Origin: an uncultured Lachnospiraceae bacterium
GTDB lineage: Bacteria > Bacillota > Clostridia > Lachnospirales > Lachnospiraceae
Assembly (NCBI GenBank): GCA_947626365.1
Contig: CANQRW010000001.1
Coordinates: forward strand, 1-64,000
Direction: 5' to 3'
Length of the DNA: 64,000 nt
In this document: piece after piece, positions 23,031-32,510 of the stretch
Layout: every line of letters begins with the position of its first letter
How positions within the stretch are numbered: the stretch's first letter is position 1
Notes under the pieces: model-generated
Databases searched by the model: none
The model's input: the letters and a program-made list of their open reading frames with translations, nothing else
What the model was told of the DNA's origin: nothing
Program-made: the position numbers and the translations under genes

Positions 23031-24713
23031 ATGAAGAAACGGATATACAGAAACATGTGTCTGGTGGTACTGCTGGCCGTGGTCCTGGCCACGGCAGTGA
23101 CCACCTTTGTTTATTATGAGAATCTGAAGGGGCGGATCGGCCGCGAACTGACGTCGGAAGCCCGGTACCTGGAGACCGGCCTTGCCTTATCCGGGGAGGA
23201 CTATCTGGAGGAACTTGCCGGGAAAATCCGGGAGACCGACAAAAACCGCGTGACGCTGATCGACCGTGACGGAACGGTGCTGTACGATAATTACGCGGAG
23301 CCGGAGACCATGGAAAACCACGGAAACAGGCAGGAGGTGCGCGGCGCTCTGGAAACAGGAGAGGGCACCGCTTCCCGGATGTCAGATACCTTGTCTATGG
23401 AGACCTTCTATTATGCCCGCAGACTGGAGGACGGGAGGGTGATCCGCCTGGCTGCCGCTACCGGAAGCGTTTTTTCAAACATTGTCCGTATGCTCCCGGT
23501 TCTGTGTGGAGCCGCCGCGGTAATCTGCCTTTTCTGCATTCTTTTGTCAGACAGGCTTACCGAAGCCATTGTGAAGCCGGTCAATGACCTGGATCTGGAC
23601 CATCCGGGAGACGCGAAGGTGTATGATGAGCTGGCGCCTCTTCTGGGACGGATTGAGCGGCAGCAGGAGACCATCAAAAATCAGATGGAGCTTCTGATTG
23701 CCCGGCAGAAAGAATTTACGGCCATTACCGAGAATATGAGCGAAGGGTTTATTATTATCGGAAAGAAAGGGGAGGCGGTCTCCTATAATTCCAGCGCTCT
23801 GCGGATTTTGGGGGCGGAGCAGGTATGTTCAGACGGGAACGGAAGAGTCAATGTACTGAGCCTGAACCGAAGCCGGGTATTCCAGAAGTCGGTGGATGAG
23901 GCGCTGGCCGGAAGACACAGCCAGCAGTACATGGAGATGAGCGGCCGGGTTTATCAGATCATTGCCAATCCGGTTCAGGAGGGACGGGAGATTACGGGAG
24001 CTATCATGGTGATTCTGGATGTGACGGAAGCCAGGGAGAGGGAATCCCTGCGCCGGGAGTTTACGGCTAACGTGTCCCATGAACTGAAAACGCCTCTGAC
24101 TTCGATTTCCGGATATGCGGAGATTATGAAGAACGGCCTGGTGCGCCAGGAGGATATGAAAAGATTTTCCCAAAATATATATGATGAAGCTCAGAGAATG
24201 ATAGCTCTTGTGGGAGATATACTCAGATTATCCCAACTGGATGAGGAAAAAGTGGATGAACATAGAGAAAATGCGGATCTGTATTCCATAGCGGAATCCG
24301 TTGCCGGACGGCTGAAGGACCGGGCTCGGCAGGCGAAGGTGGAGCTGCGGCTGGAGGGAACGGCTGTTACGGTGCGGGGCAGCCGTCAGATTCTGGATGA
24401 GATGATTTTCAATCTGTGCGATAATGCCATTAAGTACAATAATCCCGGCGGCCATGTGACGGTTACTGTATCCCGGGAGAACGGACTCCCGCAGGTGATT
24501 GTCGCGGACGATGGCATCGGCATTCCCGAAGAGGATCAGAGCCGGGTATTTGAGCGGTTTTACCGGGTAGATAAAAGCCGGTCCCGCCAGATTGGCGGAA
24601 CCGGCCTGGGGCTTTCCATCGTTAAGCACGGCGCCCTCTACCACAATGCCCGGGTGGAACTGGAGAGCAGGGTGGGAGAGGGAACGAAGATAACGGTTCG
24701 TTTCGGCCAATGA
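23031..24713 (+). CDS. phoR: PhoR-type sensor histidine kinase
   Basis: A 560-residue membrane kinase. A first membrane segment (about 11-28), an extracellular domain, a second segment (about 151-171), a short linker, a PAS domain (ITENMSEGFIIIGKKGE) and HisKA with His350 in NVSHELKTPLTS are followed by the ATPase domain (DNAIKYNNPGG, ADDGIGIPEEDQSRVFERFYRVDKSRS, GGTGLGLSIVKH). It phosphorylates the adjacent regulator. Its start follows phoB by 70 bp behind AGAGGGAG. Confidence 0.9.
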   Translation: MKKRIYRNMCLVVLLAVVLATAVTTFVYYENLKGRIGRELTSEARYLETGLALSGEDYLEELAGKIRETDKNRVTLIDRDGTVLYDNYAEPETMENHGNRQEVRGALETGEGTASRMSDTLSMETFYYARRLEDGRVIRLAAATGSVFSNIVRMLPVLCGAAAVICLFCILLSDRLTEAIVKPVNDLDLDHPGDAKVYDELAPLLGRIERQQETIKNQMELLIARQKEFTAITENMSEGFIIIGKKGEAVSYNSSALRILGAEQVCSDGNGRVNVLSLNRSRVFQKSVDEALAGRHSQQYMEMSGRVYQIIANPVQEGREITGAIMVILDVTEARERESLRREFTANVSHELKTPLTSISGYAEIMKNGLVRQEDMKRFSQNIYDEAQRMIALVGDILRLSQLDEEKVDEHRENADLYSIAESVAGRLKDRARQAKVELRLEGTAVTVRGSRQILDEMIFNLCDNAIKYNNPGGHVTVTVSRENGLPQVIVADDGIGIPEEDQSRVFERFYRVDKSRSRQIGGTGLGLSIVKHGALYHNARVELESRVGEGTKITVRFGQ

Positions 24714-24764
24714 GAGCAGCAGACCTGCTCTGTCCCGCGCATGACGGGAAATGACAGCAGACGG

Positions 24765-25634
24765 CTACTGCCGGCCGGACAGAATACCTGCCAGTTCGCT
24801 GTCCGATCCCAGAATCACCGTTTTGTTTTCTCCCTTCAGGGAGGCCTTCAGAGCGTCCAGGGAGCGGACAAAATTGTAGAAATCCGCTTTGTCTTCGTCA
24901 TTGTAAGCGTCGCTTAAGATCTGCATATACTGGGCTTCCGCATCTGCCCGAATTTTCTCAGCCTGTGCCTGTGCTTTGGCTACAGTCTCCCTTGCGGTAC
25001 GGTCCGTCTGGTTCCGGATGAGAGACGACTGATATTCGCCGTCCGCCATATATTGAGCGGCGATATTGTTGCGTTCGGATATCATGCGCTCGTAGACGGC
25101 CTGTTTGTTGGAGTTGGGCAGATCCAGCTTTTTGGTTTCTGTGGCAATCACGCGGATGCCATAGGAATCCTCAAGGGAGGAACCGATGCTGCTTAAGATA
25201 TCCGCGGCCAGCTGGCCGTCCCGGTTGGCGATGATTTCCTCCTGGGTCATGGAGGACATAACATTTTTTGTGGCGTTATATACGGCGTTCTCAATCCTGA
25301 CGGTGGCGGTGGCCTCGCTGGCGCCTACGGTGGAAAGATATCTCAGCGGATCGGATACTTCCCAGATGACGAAGGAATCTACGTTGAGAACTTTTTTGTC
25401 TTTGGTGGTCACGTCGCTTGGGGCGATATCGTAGATCATCTTATGCTTGGGTATGGACTGTGTGGTCTGGATAAAAGGAATCTTAAAGGATGGACCTGCC
25501 TCCGAGGTCACTTTTACAACTCTGCCGAACTGTTTGACCAGGACGTATTCATCCGGATTGGTAATCACCAGTGATGATGTGATAAGAATCAGAGCAATGA
25601 TAATGATCGGAATAATTCCCAATAATCTTTTCAT
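24765..25634 (-). CDS. hflC: Protease modulator HflC (SPFH/prohibitin family)
   Basis: A 289-residue membrane-anchored SPFH protein. One N-terminal membrane segment (IIPIIIIALILITSSLVI) is followed by the band-7 domain (EYVLVKQFGRVVKV, GPSFKIPFIQT, SFVIWEVSDPLRYL) and a coiled-coil tail (AKAQAQAEKIRADAEAQYMQ). HflC forms a ring with HflK that modulates FtsH proteolysis and membrane domains. It follows hflK by 14 bp and shares its promoter. Confidence 0.9.
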   Translation of the reverse strand: MKRLLGIIPIIIIALILITSSLVITNPDEYVLVKQFGRVVKVTSEAGPSFKIPFIQTTQSIPKHKMIYDIAPSDVTTKDKKVLNVDSFVIWEVSDPLRYLSTVGASEATATVRIENAVYNATKNVMSSMTQEEIIANRDGQLAADILSSIGSSLEDSYGIRVIATETKKLDLPNSNKQAVYERMISERNNIAAQYMADGEYQSSLIRNQTDRTARETVAKAQAQAEKIRADAEAQYMQILSDAYNDEDKADFYNFVRSLDALKASLKGENKTVILGSDSELAGILSGRQ

Positions 25635-25648
25635 GACGGCGTCCCTCC

Positions 25649-26644
25649 TTATTCTGACAGATTTGACGCGGATTCGGAAGTTTCAGGTTCCGCCTGCACG
25701 GCAAACGGTTCCAGAGGCAGCATGGTCTGCGTCCCGCCTTCGCCGGAGTCGTCGATATATACCTTCAGCGACGGAAGAACTTCTTCCAGCGCTTCGTAAT
25801 ACATCCGCTTTTTGGTGATCAGCGGGTATTTGACATATTCTTCATACAGTTCGTTGAAACGGGCGGCCTGCCCCTCCGCTTCGCTTATCCGCTCCTGACG
25901 GTACGCCTCGGCTTCCTGTATGATCTTGTCCGCTCTGGCGTTAGCATTGGGGATTTCCGTAGATTCGTATTTTTTCGCCTCGTTAATTTTGGTGTCCATG
26001 CCCTGTTTGGCATCCTCTACGGCTTCGAAAGCCTTGGAGATTTCCTCTGTAGGCGGCTCTGAATCCTGGATTGTCACATTCACGATGCCAAGGCCTACAT
26101 CCTCTGTCAGCATCCGTTCGGAAAGCTGGGTCTTGATCCGGGACTGAATCTCGGATTTTCCGGTAGTGAGGACCTCATCGATCCCGTAAACGCCGACGGT
26201 ATCCCTGATGTAGGATTGGGCCAGGTTCCGGAGGATCGTTTCCGCGGTTCCCCGGTTAATGTATGCCTGAAGGGGATCGGTTACCTGATATTCTACCCAG
26301 AAATCCACGTTGACGAAGTTAGCGTCCACAGTAATCATTTCGGATTCTGACGGAACGGACTGTTCCGCGTCATCGTAGCCGATCCGCATGCCAAGAATCT
26401 CCCGGGACATTTTGTGGACGTTCTGAATAAAAGGAATCTTGAAATGAATTCCGGCATCGGTGACGCTTTCCGGCCTTCCCAGAGTCCTGAGGACCGCGAC
26501 TTCATTCTCCTTTAATGTGTAAAAACTGTTCATAGCCAGGATTGCCAGAAATCCGATGGTAATCACAAGAATCGGGATAGACCCGATGATACGTGCCAGT
26601 CTCTTCAGACCGCTGTAACGATCATTTGTCGGTTGTTCATTCAT
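25649..26644 (-). CDS. hflK: Protease modulator HflK (SPFH/prohibitin family)
   Basis: The 331-residue partner of HflC. It has a membrane segment at about residues 20-40, the band-7 domain (ENEVAVLRTLGRPESV, GIHFKIPFIQNVHKM, VDFWVEYQVTDPLQAYINRG), an extended helical part with AEAYRQERISEAEGQAARF, and a short acidic C-terminal tail. Order hflK-hflC is the usual one. A clear promoter lies upstream with an inverted repeat across its -35. Confidence 0.9.
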   Translation of the reverse strand: MNEQPTNDRYSGLKRLARIIGSIPILVITIGFLAILAMNSFYTLKENEVAVLRTLGRPESVTDAGIHFKIPFIQNVHKMSREILGMRIGYDDAEQSVPSESEMITVDANFVNVDFWVEYQVTDPLQAYINRGTAETILRNLAQSYIRDTVGVYGIDEVLTTGKSEIQSRIKTQLSERMLTEDVGLGIVNVTIQDSEPPTEEISKAFEAVEDAKQGMDTKINEAKKYESTEIPNANARADKIIQEAEAYRQERISEAEGQAARFNELYEEYVKYPLITKKRMYYEALEEVLPSLKVYIDDSGEGGTQTMLPLEPFAVQAEPETSESASNLSE

Positions 26645-26688
26645 AAATCAGATCTGCCTTCCTTAAAAATTGGCTGCCGCCATTTTTT

Positions 26689-26725
26689 ATTATACCTGAA
26701 AAGAGGGACAAAATCAATCTGTCCC
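26689..26725 (-). promoter_or_regulatory. hflKC promoter with overlapping inverted repeat
   Basis: On the minus strand TTGATT (26712-26717), a 17-bp spacer and TATAAT (26689-26694) precede hflK. GGGACA (26705-26710) and TGTCCC (26720-26725) form a perfect inverted repeat centred on the -35, an operator-like arrangement. Confidence 0.7.
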
Positions 26726-26798
26726 CGTTTTTTGATTCAGACAATATTTGTAATTTCATCTTAAAATCTGCAGGAAATCAGAACTAGACAGAATTTAC

Positions 26799-26827
26799 TT
26801 GATTGAAATATATCATTATGATATAAT
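26799..26827 (+). promoter_or_regulatory. Promoter for exodeoxyribonuclease III
   Basis: TTGATT (26799-26804), 17 bp, TATAAT (26822-26827) lies 33 bp before the xth start codon. Confidence 0.75.
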
Positions 26828-26859
26828 TTTGTCACATTGATTGAAAAGGAGCTGGGAAC

Positions 26860-27615
26860 ATGATGAGGTTGATTTCCTGGAATGTAAATGGTCTGCGGGC
26901 CTGCGTCGGCAAGGGATTTCTGGAGTATTTTAAGAGGGCGGACGCAGATGTGTTCTGCATTCAGGAGAGCAAACTGCAGGAGGGGCAGATCGATCTGCCT
27001 CTGGAGGGATACCATCAGTACTGGAACTATGCGGAGAAGAAAGGGTATTCCGGCACTGCCATGTTCACCCGGCAGGAACCGATTTCTGTATCATATGGTA
27101 TCGGCGTGGAGGAGCATGATCATGAGGGCCGTGTGATCACGGCTGAATTTGAGGATTATTATGTGATAACCTGCTACACGCCCAATTCTCAGGACGGACT
27201 GGCCAGACTTCCTTACCGGATGACCTGGGAGGATGCGTTTCTGGCTTACTTAAAAGGGCTTGAACAGAAAAAGCCTGTGATTTTCTGCGGAGATCTGAAT
27301 GTGGCTCATCAGGAGATTGATTTAAAGAATCCCAAGACCAATCGAAACAATGCCGGTTTTACTGACCAGGAAAGGGAGAAATTTACCAATCTTTTAAATG
27401 CCGGTTTTATTGACACCTTCCGGTATTTCTATCCGGATCAGGCGGGAATCTACTCCTGGTGGTCCTACCGATTCAGGGCCAGAGAGAAGAACGCGGGGTG
27501 GCGTATCGACTATTTTTGTGTATCTGAAAGCCTGAAGGACCGCCTGATAAGCGCGGCGATTCACACGGAAGTGACAGGCTCGGATCATTGTCCGGTAGAA
27601 CTGGTAATATCGTGA
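26860..27615 (+). CDS. xth: Exodeoxyribonuclease III / AP endonuclease
   Basis: A 251-residue DNA-repair nuclease that cuts at abasic sites and trims 3' ends. All EEP-family residues are visible: SWNVNGLRA, the metal Glu in [59 protein letters not shown] and SDHCPV at the end. It has its own promoter and GGAG ribosome site. The downstream debranching-enzyme homologue begins 71 bp after the stop. Confidence 0.95.
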   Translation: MMRLISWNVNGLRACVGKGFLEYFKRADADVFCIQESKLQEGQIDLPLEGYHQYWNYAEKKGYSGTAMFTRQEPISVSYGIGVEEHDHEGRVITAEFEDYYVITCYTPNSQDGLARLPYRMTWEDAFLAYLKGLEQKKPVIFCGDLNVAHQEIDLKNPKTNRNNAGFTDQEREKFTNLLNAGFIDTFRYFYPDQAGIYSWWSYRFRAREKNAGWRIDYFCVSESLKDRLISAAIHTEVTGSDHCPVELVIS

Positions 27616-27686
27616 GAAACTTTGTAAACAGCATGCAGCGGGCTGAGGCGGCAAAGGCCGTCCGGCGTAATAAAGGAGTTGGAAAC

Positions 27687-29672
27687 GTGAAGCAGCTGAA
27701 AAAGCTGGCAGGCGAGTGCGGATATTATCCCATGGGACTGACTGTGGCGAAGAACAGGCTCCACGCTTCGGTAGTATCGGCGGGAGAAACCTGTAGCCTG
27801 GTAATTTTTGAGAAAGGAAAGGATGAGCCGGCGGCGGTGTTTGCCATGGATCCGGCACAGCGTCAGGGCAATGTGTGGAACCTGACTCTGGAAGTGAACG
27901 GAAGACTTCCGAAGAACCTGGAATACTGTTTTGAGACAGACGGAAAGCTGACAGCGGACCCTTATGGAAAAGCTATGACCGGTTGGGAAGAATGGGGGCA
28001 GCTTAAGAATGCGGAAATAAGTCTGCGCTCCCCTCTTGTACAGGCGGATTTTGACTGGGGAGACGATGTACGCCCCCGGATTGCCCGGGAGAACCGCGTT
28101 ATCTACCGAGCTCATGTCAGAGGCCTGACCGGCCACCGCACGTCAGGCGTCCGGGATAAGGGAACCTTTAAGGGAATTATCGGAAAGATTCCATATATGA
28201 AGGAACTGGGGATCACGACAGTAGAGCTTATGCCGGTGTCGGAGTTTCAGGAGGTCATGGTTCAGGACAGCCAGGGACCCTATGCCAGAACCGCGGTAAC
28301 CGGAAAGATCAATTACTGGGGCTACGGGGGAGGATACGGCTTTGCCCCTAAGGCGTCCTATGCCTCTGGAAAGACGAAGAATCCTGTAAGGGAGTTTAAA
28401 ACCCTTGTGAAGGAACTTCACAAAGCAGGTATGGAACTGGTAATAGAACTGTTTTTTACGGGGAAGGAGCCGCCGGCTCAGGCGGCGGATATGGCCCGGT
28501 TCTGGGCGCAGGAATACCATGTGGACGGCCTCCATCTGGTGGGTCACGCGCCGGTGCAGCTGATCGGCAGGGATCCCTATCTGGCGGATGTGACTCTGTA
28601 CGCAGCCGACTGGCAGGTGATTGACGGAAAAAATCTGGTTCTCTGCCGTGATGATTTTCAGAATGATATGCGGCGGTTTTTGAAGGGCGATGAGGAGATG
28701 CTCCGGCAGGCCCTTGACCGGATTGTGGATAATCCCGCAGGGATTGGTATTGTCAATTACATGGCCAATACCAACGGTTTTACACTGATGGATACGGTCT
28801 CTTATGACAGGAAGCACAACGAGGCCAACGGTGAGAACAACCGGGACGGCAGCGACCGGAATTTCAGCTGGAACTGCGGTGAAGAGGGCCCCACCAGGAA
28901 GAGAAAGGTGGCCGACCTGCGGAAGAAACAGATCCGCAACGCCCTTTTGTTCCTGTTCCTGAGCCAGGGAACTCCTCTTCTCATGGCCGGAGATGAGTTC
29001 GGCAATTCCCAGTCCGGCAATAATAACGCCTACTGTCAGGACAATGAGATTTCCTGGCTGAACTGGAATAATCTGCGGAGCAGCAGAGATATCTATGAGT
29101 TTGCGAAGCATGTCATTGCCTTTCGGAAAGCCCATCCCATATTCCATATGAGGCAGGCTCCGAAGATGATGGACTATCTGTCCTGCGGATACCCGGACGT
29201 GTCCTTCCACGGAGTGAACGCCTGGTATCCGGAATACGAAAATTTCCGCCGGCAGGCAGGGATCCTGTACTGCGGCCGTTACGGAAAGAAGGCTGACGGG
29301 CAGGCCGATGATTTCTTCTTTGTCATTTACAATATGCACTGGGAAAGCTATGATTTTGCCCTGCCTACGCTGCCGAAAGGGTTTAAATGGCATGTGGCTA
29401 TGGACACAGACCGTAAGGATATCAATGGTTTCTGGGAGGAAGGCCGCGAGCCGCTTTTGGAGGATCAGAGGCGGTATGCGGCGGCAGGCAGAACGGTGGC
29501 CGTGCTGGCGGGAAAGCCAGTGCCTGAAGAGAAAAAAGCTGAAAAGCCGGTGAAAAAAGACTCATCCGTAAGGAAGGTGAAACCGGGCAAAGCAGGGAAG
29601 GCGGATAAAGCAGGAAAGCCGGAAACCGGAAAGAAGACAGAAAAGGAAGAAGACCAGCATGAAAACATATGA
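27687..29672 (+). CDS. Glycogen-debranching-enzyme (GH13) homologue without catalytic residues
   Basis: A 661-residue relative of isoamylase/GlgX enzymes: an N-terminal CBM48-like part, a barrel with ELGITTVELMPVSEF and NYWGYGGGYGFAPKASYAS, and VSYDRKHNEANGENNRDG, LFLFLSQGTPLLMAGDEFGNSQSGNNNAYCQDN near the end. The catalytic positions are changed. The region with the nucleophile Asp reads HVDGLHLVGH instead of VDGFRFDLA, no Glu acid/base match is seen, and the HDG transition-state site reads NTNGFTL. The first barrel motif (DVVxNH) is IELFFTGK. It is probably a non-hydrolytic glycan-binding or regulatory protein. The C-terminus is a Lys-rich tail. GTG 27687 behind AAAGGAG is preferred to the track start. 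Confidence 0.8.
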   Translation: MKQLKKLAGECGYYPMGLTVAKNRLHASVVSAGETCSLVIFEKGKDEPAAVFAMDPAQRQGNVWNLTLEVNGRLPKNLEYCFETDGKLTADPYGKAMTGWEEWGQLKNAEISLRSPLVQADFDWGDDVRPRIARENRVIYRAHVRGLTGHRTSGVRDKGTFKGIIGKIPYMKELGITTVELMPVSEFQEVMVQDSQGPYARTAVTGKINYWGYGGGYGFAPKASYASGKTKNPVREFKTLVKELHKAGMELVIELFFTGKEPPAQAADMARFWAQEYHVDGLHLVGHAPVQLIGRDPYLADVTLYAADWQVIDGKNLVLCRDDFQNDMRRFLKGDEEMLRQALDRIVDNPAGIGIVNYMANTNGFTLMDTVSYDRKHNEANGENNRDGSDRNFSWNCGEEGPTRKRKVADLRKKQIRNALLFLFLSQGTPLLMAGDEFGNSQSGNNNAYCQDNEISWLNWNNLRSSRDIYEFAKHVIAFRKAHPIFHMRQAPKMMDYLSCGYPDVSFHGVNAWYPEYENFRRQAGILYCGRYGKKADGQADDFFFVIYNMHWESYDFALPTLPKGFKWHVAMDTDRKDINGFWEEGREPLLEDQRRYAAAGRTVAVLAGKPVPEEKKAEKPVKKDSSVRKVKPGKAGKADKAGKPETGKKTEKEEDQHENI

Positions 29673-30762
29673 TTATGTTATTGTAGGAGGCGGTTTGTTT
29701 GCCGGGGTATGGGCCTATCTGGCCGGGAAAGCGGGAAAGACCTGCCTGGTGGTGGAGAAGAGGGAGCATCTGGGCGGAAATATCTACTGCGAGGACGTGG
29801 AAGGGATTCATGTTCACAGATACGGCGCCCACATTTTCCATACCAGCAACCGGAAGGTGTGGGACTTTGTCAACAGCCTGGCGGAATTTAACCGTTATAC
29901 CAACAGTCCGGTGGCCAATTACAAGGGCGAGATGTACAATATGCCTTTTAATATGAATACTTTCAGCAAGATGTGGGGTATTTCCACGCCGCAGCAGGCG
30001 AAGGCCATTATCGACAAACAGAAAGGCAGCGTAACCGGAGAACCGAAGAACCTGGAAGAGCAGGCCATCAGCCTGGTGGGCCGTGATATCTACGAGAAGC
30101 TGGTGAAGGGCTATACGGAGAAGCAGTGGGGCCGGGACTGCCGGGAACTGCCGGCCTTTATCATCAAACGGCTGCCGGTCCGCTACACCTATGACAACAA
30201 TTATTTTAACGACCTGTATCAGGGGATTCCCATCGGCGGCTATAACGTGCTGACGGATAAGCTGTTTGAGGGCTGCGATGTGGAACTGGGCGTGGATTAT
30301 CTGGAGAACCGGGAGAAATATGACGCTATGGGAGAGACGGTGGTCTACACGGGAACCATCGATTCCTATTATGATTACCGGTTCGGAAGGCTGGAATACC
30401 GAAGCCTGCGCTTTGAGTCGGAACTTCTGGATACGGATAACTTCCAGGGCGTGGCCGTGGTCAATTATACGGACCGGGAGACGCCCTACACCCGGATCAT
30501 CGAGCACAAGCATTTTGAGTTCGGCACCCAGCCGAAGACCGTGATCACCCGGGAGTATCCGGCCGCATGGCAGGAGGGCATGGAGCCCTATTATCCGGTC
30601 AACGATGAGCGGAACCAGGGCCTGTACGCCAAATACGCGGAGCTGGCGGCGAAGGAGAAGAATGTGATCTTCGGCGGCCGGCTGGCGGAGTACAAATATT
30701 ATGATATGGACAAGGTGATTGAGTCCGCCATGCAGAGGGCGGAGGAGTACGGATTAGCGTGA
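29659..30762 (+). CDS. glf: UDP-galactopyranose mutase
   Basis: A 367-residue flavoenzyme that converts UDP-galactopyranose to UDP-galactofuranose for cell-surface glycans. Features: FAD site YVIVGGGLFAGVWAYLAG, EKREHLGGNIY, HRYGAHIFHTSN, EKQWGRDCRELPAFIIKRLPVR, FNDLYQGIPIGGYN and YEYRSLRFE-like core, ending in the usual FGGRLAEYKYYDMD. It overlaps the preceding gene by 14 bp. It suggests that the polysaccharide made by the locus at 37-63 kb, or another surface glycan, contains galactofuranose. Confidence 0.93.
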   Translation: MKTYDYVIVGGGLFAGVWAYLAGKAGKTCLVVEKREHLGGNIYCEDVEGIHVHRYGAHIFHTSNRKVWDFVNSLAEFNRYTNSPVANYKGEMYNMPFNMNTFSKMWGISTPQQAKAIIDKQKGSVTGEPKNLEEQAISLVGRDIYEKLVKGYTEKQWGRDCRELPAFIIKRLPVRYTYDNNYFNDLYQGIPIGGYNVLTDKLFEGCDVELGVDYLENREKYDAMGETVVYTGTIDSYYDYRFGRLEYRSLRFESELLDTDNFQGVAVVNYTDRETPYTRIIEHKHFEFGTQPKTVITREYPAAWQEGMEPYYPVNDERNQGLYAKYAELAAKEKNVIFGGRLAEYKYYDMDKVIESAMQRAEEYGLA

Positions 30763-30799
30763 AGAGAACGGAAAAATAGATTAGCGTGAAAAGGCGAAG

Positions 30800-30834
30800 A
30801 CTGTCCCGAAGAAAGATTTCGGGGCAGTTTTTAT
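30800..30834 (+). terminator. Terminator after glf
   Basis: CTGTCCCGAA pairs with TTCGGGGCAG (one T-G pair) across a short A-rich loop and is followed by five T. Confidence 0.8.
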
Positions 30835-31154
30835 ATGTGAAAAAATAATTGCGGAAATCGTTGCATTCGGCCGCAAAATTATCTGATCATTGCGGGACAA
30901 TATTGCAAAATATAAAACATGAAATATGATTGAAATAATTTGATTCACAAAATGAAAGATTGTTGGAATGCCAAAAAATAGACCTGCCGATTTATACATT
31001 CAGTCAATAGCATTTTTGTTTTCATTTTTATACAATATTCTTAACAAAACAGGAAGCTGTTCCGGGCGGAGGCGGCCGCGCCGTGATTGGAAGAACCGAA
31101 AGAGCCGGAAGAGCCGGGAAAATCAATCCTGCAGAGAATAAGGAGGCGTTTGTC
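30835..31154 (+). other. AT-rich intergenic stretch before glycerate kinase
   Basis: About 320 bp without a gene. It holds a TTGCGG (30849-30854) / CCGCAA (30871-30876) inverted repeat and a second TTGC...GCAA nearby, which could be regulator sites, and long A/T runs. I searched it for a sigma-54 GG-N10-GC promoter and found none. No clear vegetative promoter stands out. Confidence 0.4.
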
Positions 31155-32300
31155 ATGAAAGTAACAGTAGCAATTGATTCATTGAAAGGAAGTTTAACAT
31201 CCATGGAAGCCGGAGCGGCCATTGCCGAGGGCGTGAAGCGGGTGTATCCGGACGCGGAGGTCTGCGTGCGGCCCCTGGCGGACGGAGGCGAGGGAACCGT
31301 GGAGGCTCTGACCTTTGGGATGGGCGGCGAACTGCAGTGGGTGGAAGTGACCGGGCCGTTGGGCGAGACGGTGGTCTGTCAATACGGAATCGTGGAAGGG
31401 ACGACGGCTGTTATCGAGATGTCCGGGGCGGCCGGTATCACTCAGGTGCCTGATGAGCTGCGCAATCCCATGAATACCACGACCTTTGGCGTGGGAGAGG
31501 TGATCTGCGATGCTATCAGGAAAGGCTGCCGCAAATTCATCGTGGGAATCGGCGGAAGCGCCACCAACGACGGAGGTATCGGTATGCTGCAGGCTTTGGG
31601 CTACGGAATTCTGGATAAAGATGGCAATCAGGTTTCCTGCTTTGGGAAAGGTCTTGCGGATGTGGCCCGGATTACAGACGAGGATGTGATTCCGGAACTG
31701 AAGGACTGCTCCTTTAAGATCGCCTGCGACGTGACCAATCCGCTCTGCGGGGAGAAGGGCTGCAGCGCCATCTACGGACCGCAGAAGGGCGCCACTCCGG
31801 AGATGATCCAAACCATGGACGGATGGCTGCGCCGTTACGCGGAAGTGGCGAAGGAAAAATATCCGGACGCCGATCCGGAGTATCCTGGGACCGGCGCGGC
31901 AGGCGGCCTGGGATTTGCTTTCCGGACATTTACCAATGCGGTTCTGGAATCAGGCATTAAAATTGTTCTGGAGGAGACGAAGCTGGCGGACTATGTGAAG
32001 GACGCGGACATCGTGGTGACAGGGGAAGGCCGTCTGGATGGACAGACCGTCATGGGCAAAGCTCCCATCGGCGTGGCAAAAACGGCCAAACAGTTCGGCA
32101 AGCCGGTCCTGGGATTTTCCGGATGCGTGACCAGGGACGCGGTGGCCTGCAACAAAGAGGGAATCGACGCGTTCTTCCCGATTCTTCAGACCGTAGTGAC
32201 GCTGGCGGAGGCGATGGACAGTGAAAACGCGAAATATAATATGGCTGCAACAGTGGAACAGGCGTTCCGGGTGGTGAAGACATTCAGCCCGATTCATTAG
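31155..32300 (+). CDS. Glycerate kinase (GarK/GlxK type)
   Basis: This 381-residue kinase phosphorylates D-glycerate, usually to 2-phosphoglycerate, at the end of sugar-acid and glyoxylate pathways. Family landmarks: VAIDSLKGSLTSMEAG, RPLADGGEGTVEAL, GVGEVICDAIRKGCRKFIVGIGGSATNDGG, ACDVTNPLCGEKG, GTGAAGGLGFAFRTF and TGEGRLDGQTVMGKAPIGVA. ATG 31155 behind AAGGAGG is used, not the track start. Remnants of a PrpR-type regulator follow, and such regulators often sit beside glycerate kinase genes. Confidence 0.92.
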   Translation: MKVTVAIDSLKGSLTSMEAGAAIAEGVKRVYPDAEVCVRPLADGGEGTVEALTFGMGGELQWVEVTGPLGETVVCQYGIVEGTTAVIEMSGAAGITQVPDELRNPMNTTTFGVGEVICDAIRKGCRKFIVGIGGSATNDGGIGMLQALGYGILDKDGNQVSCFGKGLADVARITDEDVIPELKDCSFKIACDVTNPLCGEKGCSAIYGPQKGATPEMIQTMDGWLRRYAEVAKEKYPDADPEYPGTGAAGGLGFAFRTFTNAVLESGIKIVLEETKLADYVKDADIVVTGEGRLDGQTVMGKAPIGVAKTAKQFGKPVLGFSGCVTRDAVACNKEGIDAFFPILQTVVTLAEAMDSENAKYNMAATVEQAFRVVKTFSPIH

Positions 32301-32351
32301 CAGGCGAACGCGGGACAAGATTCTCGTTCTGCGGCAAAGACGGAGGCGGAT

Positions 32352-32510
32352 ATGGTTAAGATAGCGCTTTTGGTTCCCAACGAAGACATGCTTGAGACTG
32401 CGCGCAAGGTGGTAAAAGAACAGAACATCGAAGTGGATTACATGAAGGCGATTCAGACTGTGAACACGGTCAATGAGGCCCGTATGGCAGTGGAAGCCGG
32501 CGCCCACTAA
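32352..32510 (+). pseudogene. Fragment of a PrpR_N-type sigma-54 regulator
   Basis: A 52-codon reading frame (start MVKIALLVPNEDMLETA, good GGAGGCGGAT ribosome site) resembles the N-terminal sensor half of PrpR/sugar-diacid regulators, including the ETARKVVKEQNIEV and ARMAVEAGAH parts. It stops where the sensor domain would continue with its GGTA motif. The AAA+ and DNA-binding domains are absent. Confidence 0.6.

Noticed and set aside
24714-24748. Terminator after phoR
   Set aside because: GAGCAG/CTGCTC and CCCG/CGGG stems exist but are short and have no T-run.
30835-31154. Sigma-54 promoter before glycerate kinase
   Set aside because: Looked for because of the PrpR fragment nearby; no GG-N10-GC element of the right form was found.
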